Assembly: GCF_009674495.1 (NCBI RefSeq)
Contig: NZ_WKJN01000040.1
Location: 1 to 43,658, forward strand
From: Duganella alba
GTDB taxonomy: Bacteria > Pseudomonadota > Gammaproteobacteria > Burkholderiales > Burkholderiaceae_D
DNA length: 43,658 nucleotides
Direction: 5' to 3'
Positions 9,199 through 17,749 of this stretch are shown here, one piece after another (positions within the stretch are counted from its first letter, which is position 1; each line of letters opens with the position of its first letter). The notes under the pieces are model-generated. The model was not told the DNA's origin, did not search any database, and worked only from the letters and a program-made list of their open reading frames with translations. The position numbers and the translations under genes are program-made.

Positions 9199-9770
9199 CC
9201 CAGCTGATCCAGTATGCAAACCTGCGTTCCGCACCGTGGAAAAACGGCGGCGGCTGCACCACTGAAATCGCCGTCTCGCCAGCCGGCGCCACGTTCGATG
9301 AATTCGAGTGGCGCGTGAGCCTGGCCACCATTTCGCAGGACGGCCCATTCTCTTCCTTCCCCGGCATTGACCGTTCGCTGGCGCTGGTTGACGGCGACGG
9401 CGTGCTGCTGGATTTCGGCGACGAGCGCTTTGTTCTCAGCCCCAGCGAACCGCTGATCGAATTCGCCGGCGAGGACGCGGTGCACGCCACCGTCACCGGC
9501 CAGCACACCACCGATTTCAATGTGATGACGCGGCGCGGCCTGTGCCGCCACCGGCTGGAACTGCTGACGGTATCGGGCAAGGAGGCGCTCAAGCGGCGCA
9601 GCGGCACCACGCTGCTGTTCCTGGCCGACGGCGAGAGCCTGACCCTGAGCAGCACGCGCGAACGCATCGCCATGGTCCGCTACGACACGCTGGTGATGGC
9701 GGCGGACGACGACTGGACGCTGGAAGCGCAGCGGGCCACCGTGCTGGTGGTCGATATCATCAATCAATAA
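9195..9770 (+). CDS. hutD: HutD family protein
   Basis: Small cupin-fold protein of 191 residues found in hut operons of proteobacteria. Its role is not firmly known; work in Pseudomonas suggests it limits or governs hut activity rather than catalysing a step. The conserved N-terminal signature WKNGGGCTTEIAV is present. The frame is open upstream to 9108 inside hutF, but the ATG at 9195 has a GAGGGAG ribosome site (9183-9189) and overlaps the hutF stop, so it is the clear start. It sits between hutF and hutI. Confidence 0.92.
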   Translation: MTQLIQYANLRSAPWKNGGGCTTEIAVSPAGATFDEFEWRVSLATISQDGPFSSFPGIDRSLALVDGDGVLLDFGDERFVLSPSEPLIEFAGEDAVHATVTGQHTTDFNVMTRRGLCRHRLELLTVSGKEALKRRSGTTLLFLADGESLTLSSTRERIAMVRYDTLVMAADDDWTLEAQRATVLVVDIINQ

Positions 9771-9785
9771 GACGAAGGTTGCGGT

Positions 9786-11009
9786 ATGTGGGATGTGTTG
9801 TTCACCAACGTGCATCTGGCCACGATGGCCGATGGCGCTCATGGCAGCTATGGCGAGGTGCGCGATGCCGCCATCGCCGTCAAGGATGGCCGCATCGCGT
9901 GGCTGGGGCCACAGGCGGAAATGCCCAAGGGCCAGCAGGCCGTCACCGTGCACGATGGCGGCGGCAGCTGGCTGACACCGGGGCTGATCGACTGCCACAC
10001 CCACATCGTCCACGCCGGCAACCGCAGCGATGAATTCGAGGCGCGCCTGAACGGCGCCACCTATGAAGACATCGCCCGCGCCTGCGGCGGCATCATGTCC
10101 ACCGTGCGCGCCACGCGCGCGGCGTCCGAAGAGGAACTGCTGCGACAAAGCCTGCCGCGCGTACGCAGCCTGCTGGCGGAGGGCGTGACCACCATCGAGA
10201 TCAAATCCGGCTACGGCCTGACGCTGGAATCGGAGGCGAAGATGCTGCGCACGGCGCGCCGCATCGGCCGCGAGCTGCCCGTGCGCGTAGCCACCACCTT
10301 CCTCGGCGCGCACGCGCTGCCGCCGGAGTTTGCCGGCCGCGCCGACGATTATGTCGATGAAGTCTGCAGGATGATCGCGCCGCTGGCGGCCGAAGGGCTG
10401 GTCGACGCGGTGGATGCATTCTGCGAGCGCATCGGCTTTTCTCATGCGCAGACGGAGCGTGTGTTCCAGGCGGCGCAGGCACACGGCTTGCCGGTCAAGC
10501 TGCATGCGGAACAGCTGTCCGACCAGCGCGGCGCGGAACTGACGGCGCGCTACAACGGCCTGTCGGCCGACCATCTGGAACATCTGACGGCGGACGGCGT
10601 CCAGGCCATGGCTGCCGCCCGCACGGTGGCGGTGCTGCTGCCCGGCGCTTACTACTTCCTGCGCGACACCACGCCGCCACCGGTGGCGGCGCTGCGCGAA
10701 GCGGGTGTATTGATGGCGATCGCCACCGACTGCAATCCCGGCACCTCGCCGATGACGTCTTTGCTGCTGGCGCTGAACATGGCCTGCACGCTGTGGCGTC
10801 TGACGCCGCAGGAAGCGCTGGTCGGCGTGACGCTGCACGCGGCGCGCGCGCTCGGACTGCACGGCGAGATCGGCAGCCTGGAAGTGGGCAAGCGCGCCGA
10901 TTTCGCGTTGTGGCGGATCGCCCGCCCGGCGGATCTGTCGTACGCCATCGGCCTCAATCCCTGCCGCGGTGTCGTCAACGCAGGCATTTTGCGCTCTCCG
11001 GCCATGTAA
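9786..11009 (+). CDS. hutI: Imidazolonepropionase HutI
   Basis: Third step of histidine breakdown: opens the ring of 4-imidazolone-5-propionate to give formiminoglutamate. It is a 407-residue amidohydrolase with family motifs: HTH in GLIDCHTHIVHAGNR, KSGYGL, LHAEQLSD and the late metal Asp in ATDCNPGTSP. A GAAGG ribosome site at 9774-9778 precedes the start. It is the final hut gene; no terminator is visible in the 67 bases before the next gene, so transcription may continue into the metalloprotease. Confidence 0.95.
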   Translation: MWDVLFTNVHLATMADGAHGSYGEVRDAAIAVKDGRIAWLGPQAEMPKGQQAVTVHDGGGSWLTPGLIDCHTHIVHAGNRSDEFEARLNGATYEDIARACGGIMSTVRATRAASEEELLRQSLPRVRSLLAEGVTTIEIKSGYGLTLESEAKMLRTARRIGRELPVRVATTFLGAHALPPEFAGRADDYVDEVCRMIAPLAAEGLVDAVDAFCERIGFSHAQTERVFQAAQAHGLPVKLHAEQLSDQRGAELTARYNGLSADHLEHLTADGVQAMAAARTVAVLLPGAYYFLRDTTPPPVAALREAGVLMAIATDCNPGTSPMTSLLLALNMACTLWRLTPQEALVGVTLHAARALGLHGEIGSLEVGKRADFALWRIARPADLSYAIGLNPCRGVVNAGILRSPAM

Positions 11010-11076
11010 AAAGCTGTTCGCTGCGTTGTGCTTTCGGTTACATTAATCGGATGTCATCCAACGAAGCAGGATATCC

Positions 11077-13722
11077 ATGTTCGTCTTGAAATCAGTACGT
11101 GTCGCCGTGCTGGCGGCGCTGAGTGCCCAGGCCCTGGCGCAGGAGCCAACGCCACCTGTCCCCCATGCGCCGGAAGTGCCGGTGGTGGCGACCACGCCGC
11201 TGCAACCGGCCGCCACGCCGACGCCCGCGATTGTGCTGCCGACCGCCGCGCCACGGCCGTTTGTGGAAGTGGTGCGCGGCGCCCAGCATGTGGCAGGCTT
11301 CCTGGGCCTGTACCAGAAAGAGGAAAAGGTCTGGATCGAACTGCGGCCGGACCAGTTCGACCAGCCGCTGTTCATGTCGGTGAATATGCCGAACGGGATC
11401 GGCGAGCGTGGCATCTACGGCAGCCAGATGGGCATGAGCCAGGTGGTGGTGTTCCACCGCATTGGTAATCTGGTGCAGATGATCGCCAAGAACACCGACT
11501 TCGGCGCCAAGGGCGGCACGCCGCAGGCGCTGGCGGTGCAGCAGGCCTTCTCGGACAGCCTGCTGGCGATTGCGCCGGTGGCCAGCGGCCCTAACCCGCA
11601 ATCGAAATCGATTCTGATCGAGGCGAATGCATTGCTGTTCGGCGATATCCCGTCGATGACCACCAAGCTGGAGACAGCGTTCCGCATGCCCTACGTGATG
11701 GACGCGCGCAACAGCAGCTTCCTGACGGTGCGTTCGGACGAATCGATGACTGGCCTTCAGGTCAACGCGCACTTCTTCGTGCCGCGCATTGCGGCGCGGC
11801 CTGCGGTTGCGCCGCCGGTGCCGCTGGCGCTGGCGACGCCGCCCACCACGTTGCCGGATCCGCGCAGCATGTTCCTCGGTTTCTATTACAGCTTCATGCC
11901 GCTGCCGGCGCAGGCCATGCATGGCCGCCGCGCCGATGACCGCATCGGCCATTTCGTCAGCACCAGCCAGGATTACTCGGACGACGTGACGCCGACGACG
12001 GCGGTGCACCTGGTGGACCGCTGGCGGCTGGAGAAGCAGGACCCTGCGGCCGAGCTGTCGGAGCCGAAGCAGCCCATCGTCTACTGGATCGACGCCAATG
12101 TGCCGGAGAAGTACCGCGAGTCGGTGAAGCAGGGCGTGCTGGCCTGGAACGAGGCCTTCGAGCGTATCGGCTTCAAGAACGCCATCGTGGTCAAGCAACA
12201 GGCGGCGACGGACAAATTCGACACCATGGATGCGCGCCACGCGTCGATCCGCTGGTTCGTCGGCAGCGATGTCGGTTTCGCCATCGGGCCTAGCCAGGTC
12301 GATCCGCGCAGCGGCGAGATTCTGGATGCGGATATCGGTATGTCCGACGTGTTTGCGCGCGGCGCGCGACGCATGGTGGGCGAGGACAGTTTCGATCTGT
12401 CGCCGCCGGCTACCGGCGAGGACCGCTGCGACTACATGGCCGAATCGGCACAGGAGATGGGCTTCGCCATGGACGTTCTGGAAGCGCGCGGCGAGCTGGA
12501 AATGGGCAGTCCTGAAGCGGATGCGGTGGCGCAGGCGTATGTGAAGTCGGTCATCATGCACGAGGTGGGCCACACGCTGGGCCTGCGGCATAACTTCCGT
12601 TCATCGACCATCTACACGCTGAAGCAGCTGCAAGACCCTGAATTCACCAAAAAGAACGGCATGGCCGGATCCGTGATGGACTACACGCCGTTCAACCTGT
12701 CGCTGAAAGGCGAGAAGCAGGGCGAGTACGTGACGTCGGCGCTTGGCCCTTACGATTTCTGGGCCATCGAGTATGCCTACAAGCCGATCGAGCCGGCGCA
12801 GGAGAAGGAAGCGCTGGCGAAGATCGCCGCGCGCTCCAGCGAGCCTTTGCTGGCCTTCGGCACCGACCAGGATGCGAACGGCTTCAATATGGACCCGGAC
12901 GTGAATGTGTTCGACCTGGGCAGCGATCCGCTGGCGTACTTCCAGCGCCGCCTGACGATTTCGCGCGAGCTGTGGGACCGCATACAGCGCCGCACGCTCA
13001 AGCCGGGCGAGAGTTATGAAGTGCTGCGCCGCAGTTTTGATTACGGCTTCCAGCAGTTCGCGCGCACGCTGCCGGTGGTGGTGAAGTATGTGGGCGGCGT
13101 GACCTATCTGCGCGATCACGCGGGCACGGGGCGCGCGACCTTCACGCCGGTTCCGCTGCCGCGTCAGCGCGAGGCTTTACAGATGCTGACCGCCAGCCTG
13201 TTCAAGGCGGACAGCTTCCAGTTTTCGCCGGCGACCATCAGTCGCCTGGGATCGGATCATTTCAACACGCGCGGCCGGCCGGATGTGTCGGTGAACAGCC
13301 GCGTGCTGTCGCTGCAATCGGCGGCGCTGGACCAGCTGATGTCCGATGCGGTGGCAGTACGTTTGCTCGACTCGCAGGAGAAGGTGGACAATCGCAAGCA
13401 GGCATTGGGACTGCCCGAGCTGTATTCCACGGTGCAGGATTCGGTGTGGAGCGAGCTTAAAACCGGCAAGGATATCAACGGCATGCGGCGCAATCTTCAG
13501 CGCGAGCATTTGAAGCGGCTGGTGGCGTCGCTGTTGCGCGTGTCGGCGACCACGCCGGCCGATGTGCGCAGTTTGCAGCGCGAGAATGCGCTGAAGCTGG
13601 AGCGCGATCTGCGCGGCGCCATGGGCAGGCCGATGAGCCGCGAAGCCAAGGCGCATCTGTCGGAAAGCTACGAGACGCTGGGGCAGGCGCTGAAGGCGCC
13701 GATGCTGCGCGCGGGGGCGTGA
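11077..13722 (+). CDS. Secreted zinc-dependent metalloprotease (DUF5117/DUF5118 type)
   Basis: Predicted exported metalloprotease of 881 residues. It has an N-terminal signal segment of about 22 residues (MFVLKSVRVAVLAALSAQALA) and then a Pro/Ala/Thr-rich linker. The metzincin-like active site HEVGHTLGLRHNF starts near residue 495: two His and Glu in HExxH, and a further His after the Gly. This long form matches the DUF5117-containing zinc metalloproteases of Gram-negative bacteria; the substrate is unknown. An AGGA ribosome site lies five bases before the ATG. The stop overlaps a GTG of the next gene, so it is coupled to the ABC transport protein. Context after hut could mean peptide or amino-acid scavenging, but that is inference. 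Confidence 0.85.
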   Translation: MFVLKSVRVAVLAALSAQALAQEPTPPVPHAPEVPVVATTPLQPAATPTPAIVLPTAAPRPFVEVVRGAQHVAGFLGLYQKEEKVWIELRPDQFDQPLFMSVNMPNGIGERGIYGSQMGMSQVVVFHRIGNLVQMIAKNTDFGAKGGTPQALAVQQAFSDSLLAIAPVASGPNPQSKSILIEANALLFGDIPSMTTKLETAFRMPYVMDARNSSFLTVRSDESMTGLQVNAHFFVPRIAARPAVAPPVPLALATPPTTLPDPRSMFLGFYYSFMPLPAQAMHGRRADDRIGHFVSTSQDYSDDVTPTTAVHLVDRWRLEKQDPAAELSEPKQPIVYWIDANVPEKYRESVKQGVLAWNEAFERIGFKNAIVVKQQAATDKFDTMDARHASIRWFVGSDVGFAIGPSQVDPRSGEILDADIGMSDVFARGARRMVGEDSFDLSPPATGEDRCDYMAESAQEMGFAMDVLEARGELEMGSPEADAVAQAYVKSVIMHEVGHTLGLRHNFRSSTIYTLKQLQDPEFTKKNGMAGSVMDYTPFNLSLKGEKQGEYVTSALGPYDFWAIEYAYKPIEPAQEKEALAKIAARSSEPLLAFGTDQDANGFNMDPDVNVFDLGSDPLAYFQRRLTISRELWDRIQRRTLKPGESYEVLRRSFDYGFQQFARTLPVVVKYVGGVTYLRDHAGTGRATFTPVPLPRQREALQMLTASLFKADSFQFSPATISRLGSDHFNTRGRPDVSVNSRVLSLQSAALDQLMSDAVAVRLLDSQEKVDNRKQALGLPELYSTVQDSVWSELKTGKDINGMRRNLQREHLKRLVASLLRVSATTPADVRSLQRENALKLERDLRGAMGRPMSREAKAHLSESYETLGQALKAPMLRAGA

Positions 13723-13724
13723 CG

Positions 13725-15281
13725 ATGACGGGACGACGATGGATGGCCGGGCTGGCGATGGTGTTCGCCGGTCCGGCTGCAATGGCGGCGGGCGATACGC
13801 TGCATATCGGTTCCAAGCGCTTCACCGAGTCGTACATCCTGGGTGAGGTGCTGGCGCAGACGGCGGCGCCGCATGCGAAGGTGGAGCATCTGCAAGGTCT
13901 GGGCAATACGGCGATTGTGCTGGCGGCGTTGGAGGCCGGGCGGATCGATGTCTATCCCGAGTATGTAGGCACGCTGGACCTGGAGATCCTCAAGCACGCC
14001 AAGCCGGCTTCGATGGAGCAGATCCGCAAGGAGCTGGCGGCGATGGGGCTGGGTGTGGCGGTGCCGCTGGGCTTCAACAATACCTATGCACTGGCGATGC
14101 GCGGCGATGCGGATGCGCCGCACAAGCTGAGCGAGCTGGCGGGGCGCACGCAGCTGCGCTTTGGTCTGTCGCATGAGTTCATCGGCCGTGCGGATGGCTG
14201 GCAGGGACTGGCGGCGCGCTATGGTCTGACGCAGCGGCCGGAGGGACTGGACCACGGTATCGCGTATGAGGCGTTGCGACACAAGCAGGTGGATGTGGTG
14301 GATATTTATTCGACCGAGGCGCGCATTAGCCAGTATGGCTTGCGGGTGCTGGAGGATGACCGCGCATACTTCCCGCGTTACGATGCGGTGCTGCTGTACC
14401 GGCTCGACGCGGCCAGGCGGTTTTCGGCGGCGTGGCAGGCGATCAGCAGGCTGGAAGGGCGTATCAGCGAGAAGGATATGATTGCGATGAATGCGGCCGC
14501 TGAAATCGATGGCCAGAGTTTTTCGCGCGTGGCGAGCGACTGGCTGGCGGCGCATCCGCTGTCGGCGCCCGCAGCTGGCGCAGCGGCTGCCGGCGCCATC
14601 GCTGCTGCGGCCCCAGGCGCCGTGCCGGCTGCGCGCGACGGCCTGCTGGCGAAAATCTTCGACAAGAATCTGGGGCATCTGACGCGCCAGCATCTGACGC
14701 TGGTGCTGCTGGCGGTGGCGATCGCCTGCGTGATCGGCGTGCCGCTGGGCGTGCTGGCGGCGTGGCTGCCGCGCTTGCGGCAAGTGGTGCTCGGCCTGAC
14801 GGGCATGCTGCAAACGATACCGTCGCTTGCCCTGCTGGCGTTGCTGATTCCCTTGCTCGGCATGATAGGCACGGCGCCGGCGCTGGTGGCGCTGGTGGTG
14901 TATGCGCTGCTGCCGATCGTGCGCAACACCTGCACCGGGCTGTTGCAGGTGTCGCCGGGACTGAAGCTGGCGGCGCAGGCGATCGGCCTGCGGCCGATGC
15001 AGCGGCTGGTGCATATCGATTTGCCGCTGGCGCTGCCGGTGATCCTGGCCGGCGTGAAAACCGCCGCCGTGCTGAGTGTCGGCACGGCGACCATCGCCGC
15101 CTTCATCGGCGCCGGCGGTTTCGGCGAGCGCATCACCATCGGCCTGGCCTTGAACGACAACGATATGTTGCTGGCTGGCGCTATCCCAGCAGCAATATTG
15201 GCATTGCTGACACAGGGTGTATTCGAGTTGCTGGAGCATGCTGTGCTTAACAGGCATCGCTTTTCTGTAAAGCCGGTGTAA
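13725..15281 (+). CDS. Fused substrate-binding/permease ABC transporter protein (OpuAC-OpuBB type)
   Basis: Single chain of 518 residues joining an exported osmoprotectant-type binding domain and an integral permease. After a signal peptide (cleavage near AMAAG), the binding domain (about residues 24-280) shows the family start IGSKRFTESYILGE. An Ala-rich linker follows. The permease half (about 305-515) has five to six hydrophobic segments and the cytoplasmic EAA-like loop around AAQAIGLRPMQRLVHIDLP. Family ligands are quaternary amines such as glycine betaine, choline or carnitine. The expected ATPase gene is not adjacent: only the metalloprotease precedes it and a terminator follows. The ATG at 13725 is chosen; a GTG at 13719 overlapping the upstream stop would add two residues. 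Confidence 0.85.
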   Translation: MTGRRWMAGLAMVFAGPAAMAAGDTLHIGSKRFTESYILGEVLAQTAAPHAKVEHLQGLGNTAIVLAALEAGRIDVYPEYVGTLDLEILKHAKPASMEQIRKELAAMGLGVAVPLGFNNTYALAMRGDADAPHKLSELAGRTQLRFGLSHEFIGRADGWQGLAARYGLTQRPEGLDHGIAYEALRHKQVDVVDIYSTEARISQYGLRVLEDDRAYFPRYDAVLLYRLDAARRFSAAWQAISRLEGRISEKDMIAMNAAAEIDGQSFSRVASDWLAAHPLSAPAAGAAAAGAIAAAAPGAVPAARDGLLAKIFDKNLGHLTRQHLTLVLLAVAIACVIGVPLGVLAAWLPRLRQVVLGLTGMLQTIPSLALLALLIPLLGMIGTAPALVALVVYALLPIVRNTCTGLLQVSPGLKLAAQAIGLRPMQRLVHIDLPLALPVILAGVKTAAVLSVGTATIAAFIGAGGFGERITIGLALNDNDMLLAGAIPAAILALLTQGVFELLEHAVLNRHRFSVKPV

Positions 15282-15334
15282 GCGAATTCAAGGCGCCGTA
15301 ATGATTTGTAAGGCCTGCGGCGCGCGGTTGCGAC

Positions 15335-15368
15335 GGGAGATATAGTGAATCCGTTGATTCAATCTCCC
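15335..15368 (+). ncRNA. Two-tier hairpin in the 3' untranslated region
   Basis: GGGAGAT (15335-15341) pairs with ATCTCCC (15362-15368), and inside it GAATC (15347-15351) pairs with GATTC (15356-15360) around a CGTT loop. It lies about 20 bases before the terminator. Together the two structures resemble the shape of a 3'-UTR-derived small RNA, but no promoter or known family is recognised, so this is a structural note rather than a named RNA. Confidence 0.25.
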
Positions 15369-15389
15369 TCCCACTGACAACGGGTTCCA

Positions 15390-15424
15390 CCCATCCAGCG
15401 CTTGTCGCTGGGTGGGATTTTTTT
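15390..15424 (+). terminator. Rho-independent terminator after the ABC gene
   Basis: Arms CCCATCCAGCG (15390-15400) and CGCTGGGTGGG (15406-15416) pair over 11 bases with one G-U, around a CTTGT loop, and are followed by A and seven T residues. This is a textbook intrinsic terminator ending the metalloprotease-ABC transcript. Confidence 0.88.
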
Positions 15425-15439
15425 ACGTGCGCATGCTTC

Positions 15440-15520
15440 CACCCCAAACGAAAGGGTCTGACCCCGTACGGGGGCAGACCCTGGCCGCAGCGGTGTGCGG
15501 GTTGGGTTGGTGCCGCGAGC
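15440..15520 (+). repeat. 81-bp dispersed repeat, copy 1
   Basis: The element runs from CACCCC to GCCGCGAGC. It contains GGGTCTGACCCC-GTAC-GGGGGCAGACCC (15454-15481), a palindrome with one mismatched pair. It aligns without gaps to bases 22684-22604 on the minus strand with about ten differences. It ends three bases from the stop codon of the minus-strand GNAT gene, in the space between convergent genes. REP-like mobile element is the likeliest reading. Confidence 0.8.
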
Positions 15521-15522
15521 TG

Positions 15523-16014
15523 CTACCCCTGCGCCGACAGCTGCGCCAGCGCGTCGCCGGTAACGCGGCAGATGCGCCAATCCGGCATCACGGTCGCGCC
15601 CATGCCTTCGTAGAACTTGATCGCATTGGCGTTCCAGTCCAGCACCGACCATTCGAAGCGGCCGCAGTCGCGCTCCACCGCCAGTTGCGCCAGCGCCACC
15701 AGCATCTGCTTGCCGTAGCCCTTGCCTCGCTGCGACTGCTGCACGTACAGATCCTCCAGATACAGGCCCTTCTTGCACAGGAAGGTGGAGAAGTTGTGGA
15801 AGAACAGCGCAAAGGTGACCACCTCGCCGCCGGTTTCGCCCACCAGCGCCTCGCACACCGGCTTGTCGCAGAACAGGCTGTCGTGCAGCATGGCTTCGTT
15901 GGCGACGACCATGTGTTCGAGTTTTTCAAACACGGCCAGCTCGAAGATCATGCCGAAGATGGCGGGAATGTCGGCCGGCGTCGCCGGGCGGATGGTCAGT
16001 TCGGAAGAGCTCAT
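15523..16014 (-). CDS. GNAT family N-acetyltransferase
   Basis: Acetyl-CoA-dependent N-acetyltransferase of 163 residues, cytoplasmic. The acetyl-CoA-binding motif A is visible as YVQQSQRGKGYGKQML, and the C-terminal WNANAIKFYEGMGA is typical of the family. It resembles diamine/spermidine-type acetyltransferases (N-terminus IRPATPADIPAIFGMI, and the ALFFHNFSTF stretch), but the substrate is not certain. The ATG at 16014 overlaps the stop of the upstream EamA gene (TGATG), so the two are coupled; an open frame reaching further upstream is only the overlap with that gene. A dispersed repeat follows the stop. Confidence 0.85.
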   Translation of the reverse strand: MSSSELTIRPATPADIPAIFGMIFELAVFEKLEHMVVANEAMLHDSLFCDKPVCEALVGETGGEVVTFALFFHNFSTFLCKKGLYLEDLYVQQSQRGKGYGKQMLVALAQLAVERDCGRFEWSVLDWNANAIKFYEGMGATVMPDWRICRVTGDALAQLSAQG

Positions 16015-16922
16015 CAGGTTTTGGAGGTAGTGGAAGAATTCGGTTGCAGCGCCCAGGCGACGCTGGACAGACACAGTATCATGCCCAGCCATTCCATGGT
16101 TCCGGGGCGGTAATGTTCCAGCTGGATCGACAACAGCACGGAGATCACCGGCGTGACGACGCCGATGTAGACCGCCTTGTCCGAGCCGATGCGGTGGATC
16201 AGCGTGAAGTAGGCGGCGAACGCGATCACCGAACCCAGCAGAGACAGCCACAGCAGGCCGCCCCAGTATGTCGCCGTCGTCGGCAGGCTGAAGTGCTGGC
16301 CGCTGACGATCACCCACAGCGCCACCAGCAGCGTGCCCCACAGCATCGACCAGGCCATGGTCAGCAGCACATTGTCGGATTGCTGGCGGACCTTGACCAC
16401 CACCACATTGCCGACCGAGCTGGCCAGGGTGGCGGTCAGCGCCAGCATCAGGCCGAGCAGGAAGTGGCCGTCGCCGCCGCTGCGGATCTGCTGCCAGGCG
16501 TCGCCGATGGAGTGCAGGAACAGCAGGGTGATGCCGCAGATGGCGACGATGCCGGCGGCCCAGGTGCGCCAGCCCAGCGCGGCGCCGAAAGCGATGCGGT
16601 TGAGGAGTGGATTCCAGAACACCATCAGCGCGAACAGCACGGCCACCAGGCCGGACACCAGGTATTGCTCGGAGGTGTAGGTGCAGATGTAGCTGGCGGC
16701 AAAGGTGGCTGCGCCTTGCAGCATCATCCAGCGCTGCACGCGCCACGGCAGCAGCAGGCGGTCGCCGCGCACCGCGCACCAGGCGAACAGCACCGCCGAG
16801 GCCAGCGCGAAGCGGTACACCACCGAGACGGCGGGCGCGACCTCACCGAGTTGCAGCGTGATAGCGAAGAAGGTGGAACCCCAGATCAAACAGGCGGTAA
16901 GGAATAAGAGTGGCGAGGACAT
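16014..16922 (-). CDS. EamA/DMT family transporter
   Basis: Inner-membrane transporter of the drug/metabolite superfamily, 302 residues with about ten hydrophobic segments arranged as two EamA repeats. The N-terminus FLTACLIWGSTFFAI is characteristic (WGS/TF motif). Family members export amino acids, sugars or drugs; the substrate here is unknown. Translational coupling to the downstream GNAT gene (stop and start share one base) suggests an acetylate-and-export pair. Fifty bases upstream of its start is a 15-bp palindrome, TGTTGCG-G-CGCAACA. Confidence 0.87.
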   Translation of the reverse strand: MSSPLLFLTACLIWGSTFFAITLQLGEVAPAVSVVYRFALASAVLFAWCAVRGDRLLLPWRVQRWMMLQGAATFAASYICTYTSEQYLVSGLVAVLFALMVFWNPLLNRIAFGAALGWRTWAAGIVAICGITLLFLHSIGDAWQQIRSGGDGHFLLGLMLALTATLASSVGNVVVVKVRQQSDNVLLTMAWSMLWGTLLVALWVIVSGQHFSLPTTATYWGGLLWLSLLGSVIAFAAYFTLIHRIGSDKAVYIGVVTPVISVLLSIQLEHYRPGTMEWLGMILCLSSVAWALQPNSSTTSKT

Positions 16923-16971
16923 CGAACGAGTATAGCTGCCCGGCTTGCATCTTGCCTAGCGGCCAGCTTTT

Positions 16972-16986
16972 TGTTGCGGCGCAACA
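16972..16986. promoter_or_regulatory. 15-bp palindrome upstream of the EamA gene
   Basis: TGTTGCG-G-CGCAACA has perfect seven-base arms around a single G, in the gap between the EamA gene (minus) and the 44-residue ORF (plus). It could be an operator for either. Its half-sites resemble those of two other palindromes in this window, but the spacing differs. Confidence 0.4.
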
Positions 16987-17089
16987 GATTGCCAACGAAG
17001 TTGTATCTGGCGTGTAAATTCAGCAGTATTTGTCTAAAGACCAAGTATAGTGAAATCACACCCCAAATCATCGCCAACCGGAGGGCGCC

Positions 17090-17224
17090 ATGAGCACCGC
17101 GCTGCAAATCAAGGTCGTCACGCTGCTGGGCTATGTCGCCCTGAGCACCGCGCTGGTGCTGATGCTGGCCGATGATGGCATGCAGGGCGCCGCCACGGCC
17201 ATGTTCTACGCGCTGCTGCGCTGA
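17090..17224 (+). CDS. Small single-pass membrane protein (44 residues)
   Basis: Short frame starting MSTALQIKVVTLLGY and ending FYALLR. The strong GGAGGG ribosome site (17080-17085) lies five bases before the ATG, and a TATAGT -10-like hexamer is at 17046-17051. Residues 8-28 are strongly hydrophobic and would span the membrane once; a short Asp-Asp segment follows. It ends two bases before the end of the convergent DUF962 gene. I recognise no family. The ribosome site, position and compact fit between neighbours support a real gene. Confidence 0.6.
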   Translation: MSTALQIKVVTLLGYVALSTALVLMLADDGMQGAATAMFYALLR

Positions 17225-17225
17225 C

Positions 17226-17663
17226 TTAGTACGCCAGGTGCAGCCGGCGGTACAGGAAGCTGAGCACGAAAAGCGGGCCGATCAGCAGGAAGCGCAGGTC
17301 TTCAAAAAACGACGGCTTCTTGCCCTCGATCTTGTGGCCGATGAACTGGCCGATCCACGCCAGCACGAAAATCGCGATCGACAGCGGCAGCACAGTCTGC
17401 GGCGGCAGCGCCGCCAGGATCGCCAGCATCAGCGCCGCCATCAGCAGCATGCCGACCGCGAACGGCTTCGACAGGCGGAAGTAGTACAGCATCGAGGCCG
17501 CGGCCAGTCCCAGCGCCACCAGGGGATGCAGCGCCCACAACATCCCCAGCAGCGTGAACACGATGACGGGCACGCAGACAAAATGGATCAGTTCGTTGGT
17601 GTGGTTGAGGTGGCTTTCGCTGTATTTGGCCAGCAGCGTATCGATCGTGCGGTGTTGCGGCAT
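17226..17663 (-). CDS. DUF962 / Mpo1-like membrane protein
   Basis: Integral membrane protein of 145 residues with about four hydrophobic segments. The family pattern is clear: an N-terminal YSESHLNHTNELIHF segment and the C-terminal block FIGHKIEGKKPSFFEDL, with the His residues that bind iron in the yeast homologue Mpo1, a 2-hydroxy fatty-acid dioxygenase of the ER. The bacterial role is unproven. The ATG at 17663 has a GGAGA ribosome site; the frame stays open upstream, but without family similarity. Confidence 0.85.
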   Translation of the reverse strand: MPQHRTIDTLLAKYSESHLNHTNELIHFVCVPVIVFTLLGMLWALHPLVALGLAAASMLYYFRLSKPFAVGMLLMAALMLAILAALPPQTVLPLSIAIFVLAWIGQFIGHKIEGKKPSFFEDLRFLLIGPLFVLSFLYRRLHLAY

Positions 17664-17749
17664 GGTTGTCTCCGGCAAGTTATTGTTATCGACTGATAAT
17701 GATTCTACACCTACAATGACGCGTATGAACGAGACGTCCGGGACGAAGA

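Noticed and set aside
15341..15346. TATAGT as a -10 element for a small RNA
   Set aside because: No -35-like hexamer lies 15-19 bases upstream, and the bases are part of the hairpin at 15335-15368.
16972..16986. Third member of the GTTGCG/CGCAAC operator pair
   Set aside because: The half-sites look alike, but the spacer is one base here against four in the other two, which would put the half-sites on a different face of the helix. Kept as a separate palindrome.
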